Assembly: GCA_009840005.1 (NCBI GenBank)
Contig: VXOR01000083.1
Span: 82,948-146,947 of the forward strand
DNA from: Gemmatimonadota bacterium
GTDB lineage: Bacteria; Latescibacterota; UBA2968; UBA8231
Direction: 5' to 3'
DNA: 64,000 nt
Below the pieces are notes generated by a model that saw only the letters and a program-made list of their open reading frames with translations, had not been told where the DNA came from and did no database searches. Position numbers and translations under genes: made by a program. Positions 54,400-63,568 of this stretch are shown one piece after another (position 1 is the first letter of the stretch; each line of letters starts with the position of its first letter).

Positions 54400-55227
54400 A
54401 TGCAATTCGTCCAATTGACCCACGCGCAGCGCCGCGCTTTTGCAGCCGACGGCTTTCTCATGGTCCCACAAGCCATCGATGCCGACGCCGTGGCCTGCCT
54501 GACCAAAGCAAGCGATCGCTTGATGAAATCGTTTCTCGACGACCCAGCCGAGATCCAAATGCAATTGCGCCAGGGCGTCGTCCAAGAGGAAGCGTTCGAC
54601 CAACTCGTCTCCAACTCGGCCACCGTTCCCTTAGTAGTGCAGTTGCTCTCTCCCAATATCCATCTCCACTCGGCCTCGGTGATCTACAAAAAGCCCCAAG
54701 ATCCACACACCACAGAGCCGCGGCGCGGCTGGCACCGCGATATTGGCATTGCCGAAGATCTGGGACAAGCCGGTTTGCCGCGCCTCGGCGTAAAAGTGTG
54801 CTACTGCCTGACCGACTTTGCCGAACCCAACTCCGGCATGACCATGATGGCCCGCGGCACCCACCTCAATGAGACGCCCCTAGCCATTCCCACGGGTGCG
54901 GTCGATCCATCGACGGTGGTCGATCCGCTATTGTGCGCCGGCGACGCCATCCTCTTTGAAAACCGCACGTTCCACACCGCGGCACCCAATTTGAGCCAGC
55001 GCACCTCCAAGGTGATAATCTACGGCTACGCCTACCGCTGGATGAATACAGATCAATACCTCGATCCACCAGACCAACGGGTATTGCAGCGGACGACCAA
55101 CGACATCGACTGGCAGCTCTTGGGCGGCTATTACAACGTCGATGAAGTACCCCGTGCATTGATCGACTGGGCCGAACAGTACGGCGTCAATCCGCCCTCC
55201 GTGACCTGGACTACGGACGCTCTGTAG
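54400..55227 (+). CDS. Phytanoyl-CoA dioxygenase (PhyH) family protein
   Basis: 275 residues. Iron ligands: RGWHRDIGI (H-x-D) and FENRTFHTAAPN (distal His), with the downstream RTSKVIIYGYAYRW (2-oxoglutarate Arg). PhyH proteins hydroxylate small molecules with Fe(II) and 2-oxoglutarate; many in such genomes act on unknown natural products or lipids. GGGAGAAC precedes ATG 54400. It begins about 25 bases after the TnpB element. Confidence 0.88.
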   Translation: MQFVQLTHAQRRAFAADGFLMVPQAIDADAVACLTKASDRLMKSFLDDPAEIQMQLRQGVVQEEAFDQLVSNSATVPLVVQLLSPNIHLHSASVIYKKPQDPHTTEPRRGWHRDIGIAEDLGQAGLPRLGVKVCYCLTDFAEPNSGMTMMARGTHLNETPLAIPTGAVDPSTVVDPLLCAGDAILFENRTFHTAAPNLSQRTSKVIIYGYAYRWMNTDQYLDPPDQRVLQRTTNDIDWQLLGGYYNVDEVPRALIDWAEQYGVNPPSVTWTTDAL

Positions 55228-55308
55228 CTCGTCGGCAATGTGTGCGGAGAGAAGCAGGGGAAAAACCCATGCTCAGACAACCCTTTTGCCATTAGTGCTG
55301 GAGCGGTC

Positions 55309-55328
55309 TGTCGCCAGTATTGGCGACA
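55309..55328. promoter_or_regulatory. Perfect palindrome, possible operator
   Basis: TGTCGCCA and TGGCGACA around a 4-base GTAT spacer, 33 bases before the ATG of the glycosidase-like gene. No T-run follows, so it is not a terminator; an operator for a repressor of the LacI type is plausible. Confidence 0.45.
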
Positions 55329-55361
55329 CAATGTTGAAGGCACTTCAAGAGGAGCAATAAC

Positions 55362-56819
55362 ATGACGGACGAAAAATCGGCCTTTTTATTCATCGACGAT
55401 GAGTCTATCGAAAGCCTCGACAACGTCGCAAAAGGGGTTGTCCCTGCCAAGAAGGTTTCGCAACAGCCGCTGATCGAGAAAGATCAAGCCTATGAAGAGG
55501 AGTGGCTGATCGGCAGCTACATCAATGTCCTGTACGACGACGAAGAGAACATCTTCAAGATGTGGTACGGCGTGGGCCGAAAATTGAGCGACGCGCGCGG
55601 CGACCAAGCGGACGGAGTGGCCTACGCCGTCTCCCAAGACGGGATCCACTGGGAAAAACCCATCCTCAACCTCTTCGAGGACGGCGGCAGCAAAGAGAAT
55701 AACCTAGTCTTTCCATTTTTCAGGTGGGGAGCGGGGACCGGCGTCATGAAAGACCCCATTGAAACCGATCCGGCCAAGCGCTACAAAATGCTCTTTATGT
55801 TCCAGAGTGGCGACATGATGTTCGCCGGCATCGTCCAGCCGGTCTGCGTGGCGTATTCTGCCGACGGAATCCATTGGGATGTGCCCCAACGCTGGCTCAA
55901 CCCGGTCATTCCCGAGGGATCGGACACCCATCTGGTCGCTTATTGGGATGCCAAAATCCACCGCTACGTCGTCTATCTCCGGGGGCGGCCCAACGTGCGC
56001 ATCATTTGCATGGCCGAGAGCAGTGATTTTGAAAACTGGACTCCGCGCCAGATTATCGTTGCCCCCGACGAACTCGATCCCTCTCAGGATCACGAGTTTT
56101 ACGGTATGAGTTCGCTGGCGTATCGCGACTTTCGCATCGGCTTCCTGTCTGTGTTTCACACGCTCTACGAGGGCTGGATCGCCCAGAACCAGATCGAAGA
56201 TTGGATGCCTGAATGGATGAACCAGATGGACGTTCAGTTGACCTATTCAAAGGACGGCCGCACCTGGCATCGGGCGGGCAACCGCGAACCCATTCTGCTC
56301 TGCGGCTCCCCGGGCAGCTATGATTGTGGAAGTGTCTATCCCCCGCATGCCCCTTTTGTCCTAGACGAGGAAATATGGGTCTATCACGGCGGCTCAAACG
56401 ATCTGCACGGCGAGCCGCCGCGCGGCGGCGAAAAATCCCAGCGGGGAATCAATCTGGCGAAAATCGAAAAGGACCGGCTGGTCTGTCTGAAAACGGACGC
56501 CCAAGGGGTCGTGTCCACAGTGCCACTGAACGTTGATCCCCACGCTTTGTGGATCAACGCCGATGCGAGCGGCGGCTCGCTGCAAGTGGAGCTGGCCGAT
56601 CCGTTTGACCGGGTCGTGCCGGGTTTTGGCCGCGACGACTGCATACCCTTCTCGGGCAATGAGACAGAATATCAGATACAATGGAAAGGCGATCGGCAAG
56701 GTGCGGCCGGGAGCAAAGCGGGCGGTCTCGAACAGAAGATGGTCTCACAGATGCGAGGGGGGCTCAAGGTCAAAGTGTACCTAGACCACGCCAAACTATT
56801 TGCGCTCTACGCTCCTTAG
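55362..56819 (+). CDS. Glycosidase-like five-bladed beta-propeller protein (GH32/43/130-like)
   Basis: 485 residues. Propeller repeats: NIFKMWYGVG, VAYAVSQDGIHWEKP, VAYSADGIHWDVP and QLTYSKDGRTWHRAG, with acidic residues around DHEFYGM. This is the beta-fructosidase-superfamily layout, with no signal peptide. Catalytic assignment to a GH family is not possible from the sequence alone. AGAGGAGC precedes ATG 55362; a palindrome lies upstream. It is convergent with, and overlaps by 4 bases, the toroid gene. Confidence 0.72.
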   Translation: MTDEKSAFLFIDDESIESLDNVAKGVVPAKKVSQQPLIEKDQAYEEEWLIGSYINVLYDDEENIFKMWYGVGRKLSDARGDQADGVAYAVSQDGIHWEKPILNLFEDGGSKENNLVFPFFRWGAGTGVMKDPIETDPAKRYKMLFMFQSGDMMFAGIVQPVCVAYSADGIHWDVPQRWLNPVIPEGSDTHLVAYWDAKIHRYVVYLRGRPNVRIICMAESSDFENWTPRQIIVAPDELDPSQDHEFYGMSSLAYRDFRIGFLSVFHTLYEGWIAQNQIEDWMPEWMNQMDVQLTYSKDGRTWHRAGNREPILLCGSPGSYDCGSVYPPHAPFVLDEEIWVYHGGSNDLHGEPPRGGEKSQRGINLAKIEKDRLVCLKTDAQGVVSTVPLNVDPHALWINADASGGSLQVELADPFDRVVPGFGRDDCIPFSGNETEYQIQWKGDRQGAAGSKAGGLEQKMVSQMRGGLKVKVYLDHAKLFALYAP

Positions 56820-59800
56820 TAAACGCCGAGTTCCACGCAACTAAGCCACCCTCCCGCCAAGCTGCACACCACGCCGCTGCGGCACGGCCACAAACCGCGA
56901 ATTTCCGCTTCCATCGCCACAGAGCCCACACACCTGCCGTCCGCATCGCAAGCTAACAGCGCACCCTTTTCCACGGCTGCGACAATGTATTCCCCCACCG
57001 GGGCGATGGCCCGAATCCACTCGCCGACCTGGACGTGCCAGCGCAATTCCCCTCGGTAGCTAAAGGCGTAGAGTTCGCCGAATTCACTGGCCGCAACCAA
57101 TCCCCAAGGAAAGGCGATGAGACCTACAACCTCGCCGACGATATTGGCGTGCCAGACCTCGGCCCCATCCTGCGGTTTGACCGCGTAAATCCAGCCGTCC
57201 TGCGTGCCATAGACGATTTCGCACACGCCGTCTCCATCGACATCGACCAATTGCAGATGGGTCAGGCCGATACCGCGGCGCGGCGTAGTGGCATTGCCCT
57301 CGGACCCCACTTCTTCAAAGGTGGTCCAGCGGAAGGACCCATCGCTATTGTGCACATTGAGCGGAGTGGAGTATTCAGTCCCCGCAATCACCTCGGCCAG
57401 ACCATCGCCGTCCACATCCGCGGCGGCGAGCACCGTGATCGCGTGGTAGCGCACCCACTCTGCCCATTCGAGCGTGCCATCCGCAGCAAAGGCGTTTATG
57501 TACCAGCCCACGGTGGACGCCAACACACTCGTGCGGCCCTGACCCTCCAGATCGGCCACAGCTAAACCGGAGACTTTTGCACCCCACCCGGAGTTTTTCA
57601 AGGTCTGGGTCCAACGCTGCTCGCCGCTGTGGCCTTCAAGTGCGGCCAGTTGACCATCGTCCGTGCCCACCAGCGCTTCCACCTCCCCATCGGCGTCGAT
57701 ATCGGCCAAAAGCAGGGCAGTGGCCACCTGGTCCGGCCCCAGTCGATGTGACCACATCGCCGCGCCGTCCCCGAGCTCCAGTTGGACGACCTCCCCGTCC
57801 TCAGTGCCAGCAAGCAAAATTTCATTGTGGACCGCTACAGCACTTATCTCGGTCGAACCCAGATCCCGGCTCCACTTGACGGTCCAACCACCTTCTGGCC
57901 GAAGCCGGGAAGGTTCCACCACGGCAGGGGGAGGTTCTGGCGCGACAGCGTCCATGGCGTCGCAGATGCGTTGCGCTATTTCACTCTGTCCCACTTGGAA
58001 CGTCGCATGCAACCCGTCAAACACCTGCCAGTCCCAATCCTCGCCCTCGGCAAAGCCTAGGCGTTCAATGCCTTGCAAAGTCAGGCTATCTCCCTTTAGA
58101 GAGATCCCGAACATTTCAGCCTCAATTGCCAGCGCGCCCAAGCGAGTATGGCCGACGCCCCAAATGGTCGTCTCCTCTCCATCGCGGATCTCGACGGCCC
58201 TTGCATTCAGGCGCGCTATGCGGATGTCGGGATGCGGTGTCAGCAGGTTGATATAGAAGAGATTCTCCCCCGGCTGCATGGTGCGGGCGGCTTGCTGGTG
58301 CAGGACGTGGAGTATGTCCCCGGCGTGCGGATAGTTGGACCAGCGGCTTTTCACGTGCAAGTCGGCCGCGATTTCCTGGGCCGCTCCATCGGCATTGTCG
58401 ATGTAGAAGTATTCGCCCTCCTGATGCAGACATACCCTAGACCCTGTGAGTTCAGCTTCGCCCACCAGCCGCCACAAGCAGTAGCAGCGATAGTCCCCAG
58501 CCTCGGTGCATTGCAGTTGATCGATCACCGCAAAATAGCGCCCCTTGCCCCAGAAAACATTGCGCCGCCAGTCCACTCCGTTGTACCCGGCAGCCTCGGT
58601 CTGCACCAAGCCAAGAGCGGCACTTTCGCTGCGGTAGTTCAGCGAGGCCAGCAGCGGCAGCAGCAGCCCATCTCCCGGCGGCTGCAACACGCCCACGCCA
58701 TCGCGGATGACGGCGACTGAATTGTGGAATTTGGGTGCCGCGCGGATATAGTCACCGTCCCCCAACCAAGCTCGGTCGTTCCAAGTCAGCCGGACGATGG
58801 TATTGCTGTCTTCGTGCCCGTGGCAGAACGTGCCGCTCCCTTCGAGCAACAAATACTCGCTCATCGGGTCGAAGTCGCGCCGCAGCGAGAGCTTGTCGAA
58901 GTAGTCTTTTTGTGGGTCTGGCTGGTTGTCAGCCGGAGCGTACGCGCGCACCCACCGCAGCGCTTTGTCCGGCAATTTCATCGCGTATATACCGAGCAGA
59001 CCAACCGGTTCCTCGGGGACGCATTCGGCGAGCGCCAATCCATTTTCCCCCCACTCGACGCCGGCATAAAGCCCCCGCAACACGTGCGCCAGCGTCGGCC
59101 TCTTGCGCGCGCCCAGCCAGTTGAGGATCCACAAATGCTCTGGGTTGCGCGCATACCAAGTGGAAACCATCGGCGCCCACAAGCGGCCTTCCCACCCCTG
59201 GGACGGAGAAAACGGGGAGTACCCCGAGGTATCTCCGTGGTTGCTCTCGCTGCGCATATTGTCCGTAGTCACCACCGCTAGCGTACACAAATCGGCGATG
59301 TGGCCATTCTCGATATACCCGTAGTCGTTCTTAAGCAACCCGTACGAGAGCGTCTCCTGAGGCACGAGCCAAGCGTACCCCACGCCACCGTCGTCGTTGG
59401 ATCTGTAGCAATCGCTCTGACCAGCAAAAATCCGCTCCACCACTTCCTCAGTGGGATCGAATTCCCGGATGCCGTAGCGCCTACTCAGGTAGTTGTGGCC
59501 TGCTGCCAAATCCATGGCGATATAGGTGGTGTGGTTCTGGCGAATCTGGTCGGGAGGATTGACTCTTTCCTCCATATAGAACAGGCCGGCCAAGTGGCGC
59601 AGCATCTCGCCCATCATGGTCGCCACCCCGCGGCGATCGGCCTCGGTATAGAGCGGACTATCCTCGATCAGCTCCCAGAGGTGGATGAGGCTGTGAAAGT
59701 GAAAAAAGCAGTGGTAGGTCTCTGGGTAGTCGCGCCGCTGAGCCAGCCAAGGTTCTAGGGAACCGGCGAAGATGGCCGGCACGGCGCGGCCCCACACCGG

Positions 59801-60409
59801 ATGGTCGGTCAGATAGTAATACCAAGCGTAGCTCTCCACCTGACCGCCCCGAAAAGGCGTGGAAACCCAAGCGCCTTCCCAAGTCTTGAGATCGTCCTGC
59901 ACCATCTTTTCCAGTTGTGCTTCCTCGGGAAACCGAGGTAGAGAATGCTGAAATTGAGCGGCGTGTACCCGCTGCAACTCCCCGTCACTAGCGCGGACCA
60001 AATCCTCGAACACCGCAAAGGCCGCGAGCAGCCCTTCCCGGCTGCTGGCTCCGAGGACGATACAGTTTTTGCCATAGCCGAAGGGATCTGAAATCGACTT
60101 GACAAAATAGCCGTTCCCGCCGGGAAAAAAGGTATCGACAAAACAGCAGCGGGCCGTGTAGAGCCGCCGCAGCGCGGCGTTGTTCGTCATATTGCCGCAG
60201 GCGATCACCTGCGTACTGCTGAAAAGCGCGTCGGTGAAATCCCGCTGCGCGACAATATCGGGCACCCTCCCTCCCACGGCGGCGATAGCACCCTGTAGTT
60301 GCACAACGGGAGAAGTCGCTTGGAGACCATCCGGCACCACCAGGACCGTATCTGCGGCGAGGTCGGTGCGGGGAAAATGTCGTGAGTGTGCAAAGGCGAA
60401 TTCTATCAT
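56816..60409 (-). CDS. Alpha/alpha-toroid (heparinase-like) protein fused to a beta-propeller
   Basis: 1197 residues, no signal peptide. Residues about 1-520 are helical with YAWYYYLTDHPVW and RQNHTTYIAMDLAAGHNYLSR, consistent with an alpha/alpha toroid of the heparinase II/III type; 530-780 are a beta-sandwich with GTFCHGHEDSNT (His-rich) and a DRAWLGDGDYIR stretch. From about 840 on, FG-GAP/PQQ-like repeats with calcium-type loops ADIDADGEVEALVGT, ADVDGDGLAEVIAGT and VDVDGDGVCEIVYGT. A lyase of uronate-type polysaccharide with an added propeller is the likeliest reading. Starts 4 bases after the MFS/SpeE gene's stop. Confidence 0.65.
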   Translation of the reverse strand: MIEFAFAHSRHFPRTDLAADTVLVVPDGLQATSPVVQLQGAIAAVGGRVPDIVAQRDFTDALFSSTQVIACGNMTNNAALRRLYTARCCFVDTFFPGGNGYFVKSISDPFGYGKNCIVLGASSREGLLAAFAVFEDLVRASDGELQRVHAAQFQHSLPRFPEEAQLEKMVQDDLKTWEGAWVSTPFRGGQVESYAWYYYLTDHPVWGRAVPAIFAGSLEPWLAQRRDYPETYHCFFHFHSLIHLWELIEDSPLYTEADRRGVATMMGEMLRHLAGLFYMEERVNPPDQIRQNHTTYIAMDLAAGHNYLSRRYGIREFDPTEEVVERIFAGQSDCYRSNDDGGVGYAWLVPQETLSYGLLKNDYGYIENGHIADLCTLAVVTTDNMRSESNHGDTSGYSPFSPSQGWEGRLWAPMVSTWYARNPEHLWILNWLGARKRPTLAHVLRGLYAGVEWGENGLALAECVPEEPVGLLGIYAMKLPDKALRWVRAYAPADNQPDPQKDYFDKLSLRRDFDPMSEYLLLEGSGTFCHGHEDSNTIVRLTWNDRAWLGDGDYIRAAPKFHNSVAVIRDGVGVLQPPGDGLLLPLLASLNYRSESAALGLVQTEAAGYNGVDWRRNVFWGKGRYFAVIDQLQCTEAGDYRCYCLWRLVGEAELTGSRVCLHQEGEYFYIDNADGAAQEIAADLHVKSRWSNYPHAGDILHVLHQQAARTMQPGENLFYINLLTPHPDIRIARLNARAVEIRDGEETTIWGVGHTRLGALAIEAEMFGISLKGDSLTLQGIERLGFAEGEDWDWQVFDGLHATFQVGQSEIAQRICDAMDAVAPEPPPAVVEPSRLRPEGGWTVKWSRDLGSTEISAVAVHNEILLAGTEDGEVVQLELGDGAAMWSHRLGPDQVATALLLADIDADGEVEALVGTDDGQLAALEGHSGEQRWTQTLKNSGWGAKVSGLAVADLEGQGRTSVLASTVGWYINAFAADGTLEWAEWVRYHAITVLAAADVDGDGLAEVIAGTEYSTPLNVHNSDGSFRWTTFEEVGSEGNATTPRRGIGLTHLQLVDVDGDGVCEIVYGTQDGWIYAVKPQDGAEVWHANIVGEVVGLIAFPWGLVAASEFGELYAFSYRGELRWHVQVGEWIRAIAPVGEYIVAAVEKGALLACDADGRCVGSVAMEAEIRGLWPCRSGVVCSLAGGWLSCVELGVY

Positions 60410-60412
60410 GGT

Positions 60413-63400
60413 TCACTTTTCCTCTAAGGCGAGGTATATCTCGAAATCGCGGCGCGCCCTGTCGAGATAGGGATGGTCTCCGGCTTGGTAGCATTTGACG
60501 CGCGCTGCGAGCAAATCGCGCTTCCAAGGCACGTGCGGTTCCAACTCGTTGAGCACCTCTATGCAGTTCTGCGGAAAATTGAGCTCATAGCCCAGATTCA
60601 ACAACGCGTTCAGCCGCGTCTCCCGTGCGTAATCCATGACAAACGGAGAACGCAACGCCGCGTACAACCGCTCGGCATGGGCCGCATCCCGGCCACCGAG
60701 GTCCACCGCTAGCGCCAAGCCGCGCTGCATGAGTGCTGGCCAAGCCCAGGGATCGCGGCCGTACCCCGCAAAAGCCGACTCCAGTGCGGCGACTGCTTCC
60801 GGTATCCGTCCCTGGCGCGTGCGCAAAATGGCCAAGATCACATCTGCCTCAACGGGCTGGAGGTCGCGCAACTGCTCTATGTACTGAGCGGTTTCCTCGC
60901 GCTGGTTGACCGCCATCATGTAGGCCACAGCCGACACTTCGTGCAGCCCGCTCGGCTGGCGCGGCTGACTTTGCCACCACGCCAGCCCATTGCGCGACCG
61001 CGCCTCCCACCAAGCCGCTAGCGCTTGCAGGCGATATCGCTGGTGCGGCGTCAAATCCGGGTACCGGTTTGGGCGAATCTGTTCCCCTTGGCCAATCAAA
61101 AAGGCGAGGCGCTGGTCCGTAACCCATTCCCAGTCCACGTCCCCACCCGTCACGCGAGGCCGATCTTCCCCTCGGTCACGAGCTAATTTTTCCACCGTCT
61201 CGATATTGAAATGCCTCCCGAGACCCAGATGGCGGGCAAAGGCGTACTCCACCAGGGTGCGATCATCCGTATTCAACGCTTGCTCGCGCGCCAATTCGCG
61301 CGCCACCGCCGGGCCGGCTACGTAGTGAGCTAGGAAGCCTTCGAGGTCCGCAGTGCGCCAGACTGCGGCCAGCGCACTGCGGTAAGGCTCCTCGGCGATC
61401 CGGGCACGCAATCTGGGAACATCGTACGACACCGGCGCGGCAGACGACAGCAGCAGCAAATCCCCGCGCTGGGTCTGCCAAGTTTCCACGTGCGCGAAAA
61501 CCGAACTCAGAGTAGCGTAGATGGTGCGGATGGTCTGCTCGTCCACCTCGTACATTTGCACCCACTGAGCGAATAGGCCTCCGTCGCGCAGCAGCGGAGC
61601 GACTCCTTCGTAAAATTCGCGCGTGTACAGGCTGGCAACCCCCGCCCGATAGGGATTGGAAGGCTCGGAGAAGATGAGGTCGTAGGATTGCCGAGTGGTC
61701 AGGACGACCTCTCGCCCATCGCCGACCACCGTGTGCACCTTGGGATGGCCGACAGCGTTCACATTGACCGGACCAAAGACGCTGGCCGCTTCGACCACAG
61801 CCGCCTCCAACTCCACCACATCGACGCGCTCCATTGCATCGATAGCAGCCAGCCAACCAGCCGTAGATCCGGTCCCCAGTCCAATGACTAGGGCATTGCG
61901 CGGCTGTGGATGCAGAATGGCGCCGATCATCCCGCTCATGATCTGAGTGGAAGCGTCCCCCACCGCAGATCCCTCGCTCTTGCCGTTCAAAAAGAGCACT
62001 GGCCCCCGGTCGGACACGCGAATGGCCACCGAGCTTTCAATCCCTTCCCGCTCCCAGCGCACGGCGCGCCGCTGCCCTTGCATCCATCCCCGTATCTCAT
62101 TGTCACTCAAATTGGCCAGCATTTTCAGCCCCGCCCCAATCGGAGTGTGCCGCCACGCCGCGGTGGGTCCGGTCGCCAACAATAAGGACGCGGCGACCAC
62201 GGCCAAAACGACGGCTAGGCCCGACTGTAGGCCAATCCATTTTGAGCTTTCCTCCTCCCGCCTGCCTCTCACCCACGCAAACACAGCAATACCCCCTCCC
62301 AAAACCGCGAGCAGCACTACCACGAGTTGCCACGCGCCCGGCGCGGAAAGCCACGGCAGCAAGGCGAAGCCGCCGAGTAAAGCACCCAGAATGGCACCCA
62401 GGGTGTTCCAGGCATAGGTCCAGCCCACGTCGAGCCCAAGCTGGCGCGCGCCGGGGCCGAGCAGCGCAATGAGGAGCGGGAACTGATACCCCGCAACAAT
62501 AGCCGTGGGCAGCACCACAATACCCACTACTACAGACCACGACAGCACCAGTCCGCCAAAACCCAGCGTCCCCCACTCGCGCAGGCCGCCCGCCAGCACA
62601 GCTAATTGATCGCCCAGCGCAAAGGGAATGGCTACACACAGCGCTTCCAAAATGCACGTCAGTGCCAGCCCAGAGAGCGCAGGGGCCCGCTTGCGCCCCC
62701 ACAACGCATAGGCGGTCCCCCCCAAGCCAATCCCCAGCAGTGCCACGGCCAAGATGAGGCCAAAGGTATAGGTGGTGCCCCCGAGCAGCGGCGCCAGCAT
62801 CCGGTACCAGACCAGTTCCATGAGCAGAAAGGCCATCCCGACCACCGCGGCAGTGGCAAAAATCAGCAGCCGCACGTAGCCAGAGCGCCGCACCTCTCCA
62901 TCTGGCGCTTGTGCAACAGACACCTGTTTGTCAAAGACGGCTGGGTAAGCACGCGCAATCCAGAGGGCACAGCCACCGACAACGGCATTTAGCGCGGCGG
63001 CAACCCACAGAGTCGCATCGGCCCCTAGGCGTTCCAGTAGCGCGAAAGTAGCCAGCAAAGCCCCGGTCACAGCGCCGAGCGTGTTGATTCCGTACAGCAC
63101 GGCGACCCGGCGTCTCCCAGCATCCTCATCTCCCCCGACAGCTCTGGCCGCAGCGGGTAGCGTTCCCCCCATGAGAAAGGTTGGAACGGCCAGCGCACAC
63201 GCAGTTAGCACGAGCCGCACCAGCGTGGCCGCGACCGCCCCCAGCGACAGGACTCCGCCCAAGGCGACGTAGAACTCGCGCGCCATCCACACCAGCAACG
63301 GCGTAAGGGCAGCCGAGGCCGCAATGAACAGTTCGAGGTAGGCATATAAGGCTAAAGGCCGAGGATTGCGGTCAACGCGCCGCCCAAACCAGAACCCGCC

Positions 63401-63562
63401 CGCGCCAAGGCCCCCCAGAAAGACAGACAGCACCGCGGCCGAAGCCAGCGTAGAGGCACCAAAGACAAAGCGGAATTCGCGCAGCCAGACCATCTGGTAG
63501 ATCAGGGCGCACATCCCCGACCCAAACAATAAGCCGGCGACTACAATCACGTGTCGCAACAT
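60413..63562 (-). CDS. Fused MFS-like membrane domain and spermidine synthase-like domain
   Basis: 1049 residues. About 1-460: 12 hydrophobic segments with GGLGAGGFWFGRRVDR and GINTLGAVTGALLA (the repeated MFS-like pattern). About 460-760: methyltransferase-fold spermidine synthase core, ALVIGLGTGSTAGWLA, VDVVELEAAVVEAA, VVGDGREVVL and YDLIFSEPSNPYRAG. The C-terminal 280 residues are helical, with a repeat-like pattern (TPR style). Such MFS/SpeE fusions are widespread; the polyamine role is uncertain. It starts 6 bases after the upstream partial gene. Confidence 0.8.
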   Translation of the reverse strand: MLRHVIVVAGLLFGSGMCALIYQMVWLREFRFVFGASTLASAAVLSVFLGGLGAGGFWFGRRVDRNPRPLALYAYLELFIAASAALTPLLVWMAREFYVALGGVLSLGAVAATLVRLVLTACALAVPTFLMGGTLPAAARAVGGDEDAGRRRVAVLYGINTLGAVTGALLATFALLERLGADATLWVAAALNAVVGGCALWIARAYPAVFDKQVSVAQAPDGEVRRSGYVRLLIFATAAVVGMAFLLMELVWYRMLAPLLGGTTYTFGLILAVALLGIGLGGTAYALWGRKRAPALSGLALTCILEALCVAIPFALGDQLAVLAGGLREWGTLGFGGLVLSWSVVVGIVVLPTAIVAGYQFPLLIALLGPGARQLGLDVGWTYAWNTLGAILGALLGGFALLPWLSAPGAWQLVVVLLAVLGGGIAVFAWVRGRREEESSKWIGLQSGLAVVLAVVAASLLLATGPTAAWRHTPIGAGLKMLANLSDNEIRGWMQGQRRAVRWEREGIESSVAIRVSDRGPVLFLNGKSEGSAVGDASTQIMSGMIGAILHPQPRNALVIGLGTGSTAGWLAAIDAMERVDVVELEAAVVEAASVFGPVNVNAVGHPKVHTVVGDGREVVLTTRQSYDLIFSEPSNPYRAGVASLYTREFYEGVAPLLRDGGLFAQWVQMYEVDEQTIRTIYATLSSVFAHVETWQTQRGDLLLLSSAAPVSYDVPRLRARIAEEPYRSALAAVWRTADLEGFLAHYVAGPAVARELAREQALNTDDRTLVEYAFARHLGLGRHFNIETVEKLARDRGEDRPRVTGGDVDWEWVTDQRLAFLIGQGEQIRPNRYPDLTPHQRYRLQALAAWWEARSRNGLAWWQSQPRQPSGLHEVSAVAYMMAVNQREETAQYIEQLRDLQPVEADVILAILRTRQGRIPEAVAALESAFAGYGRDPWAWPALMQRGLALAVDLGGRDAAHAERLYAALRSPFVMDYARETRLNALLNLGYELNFPQNCIEVLNELEPHVPWKRDLLAARVKCYQAGDHPYLDRARRDFEIYLALEEK

Positions 63563-63568
63563 TCGACA

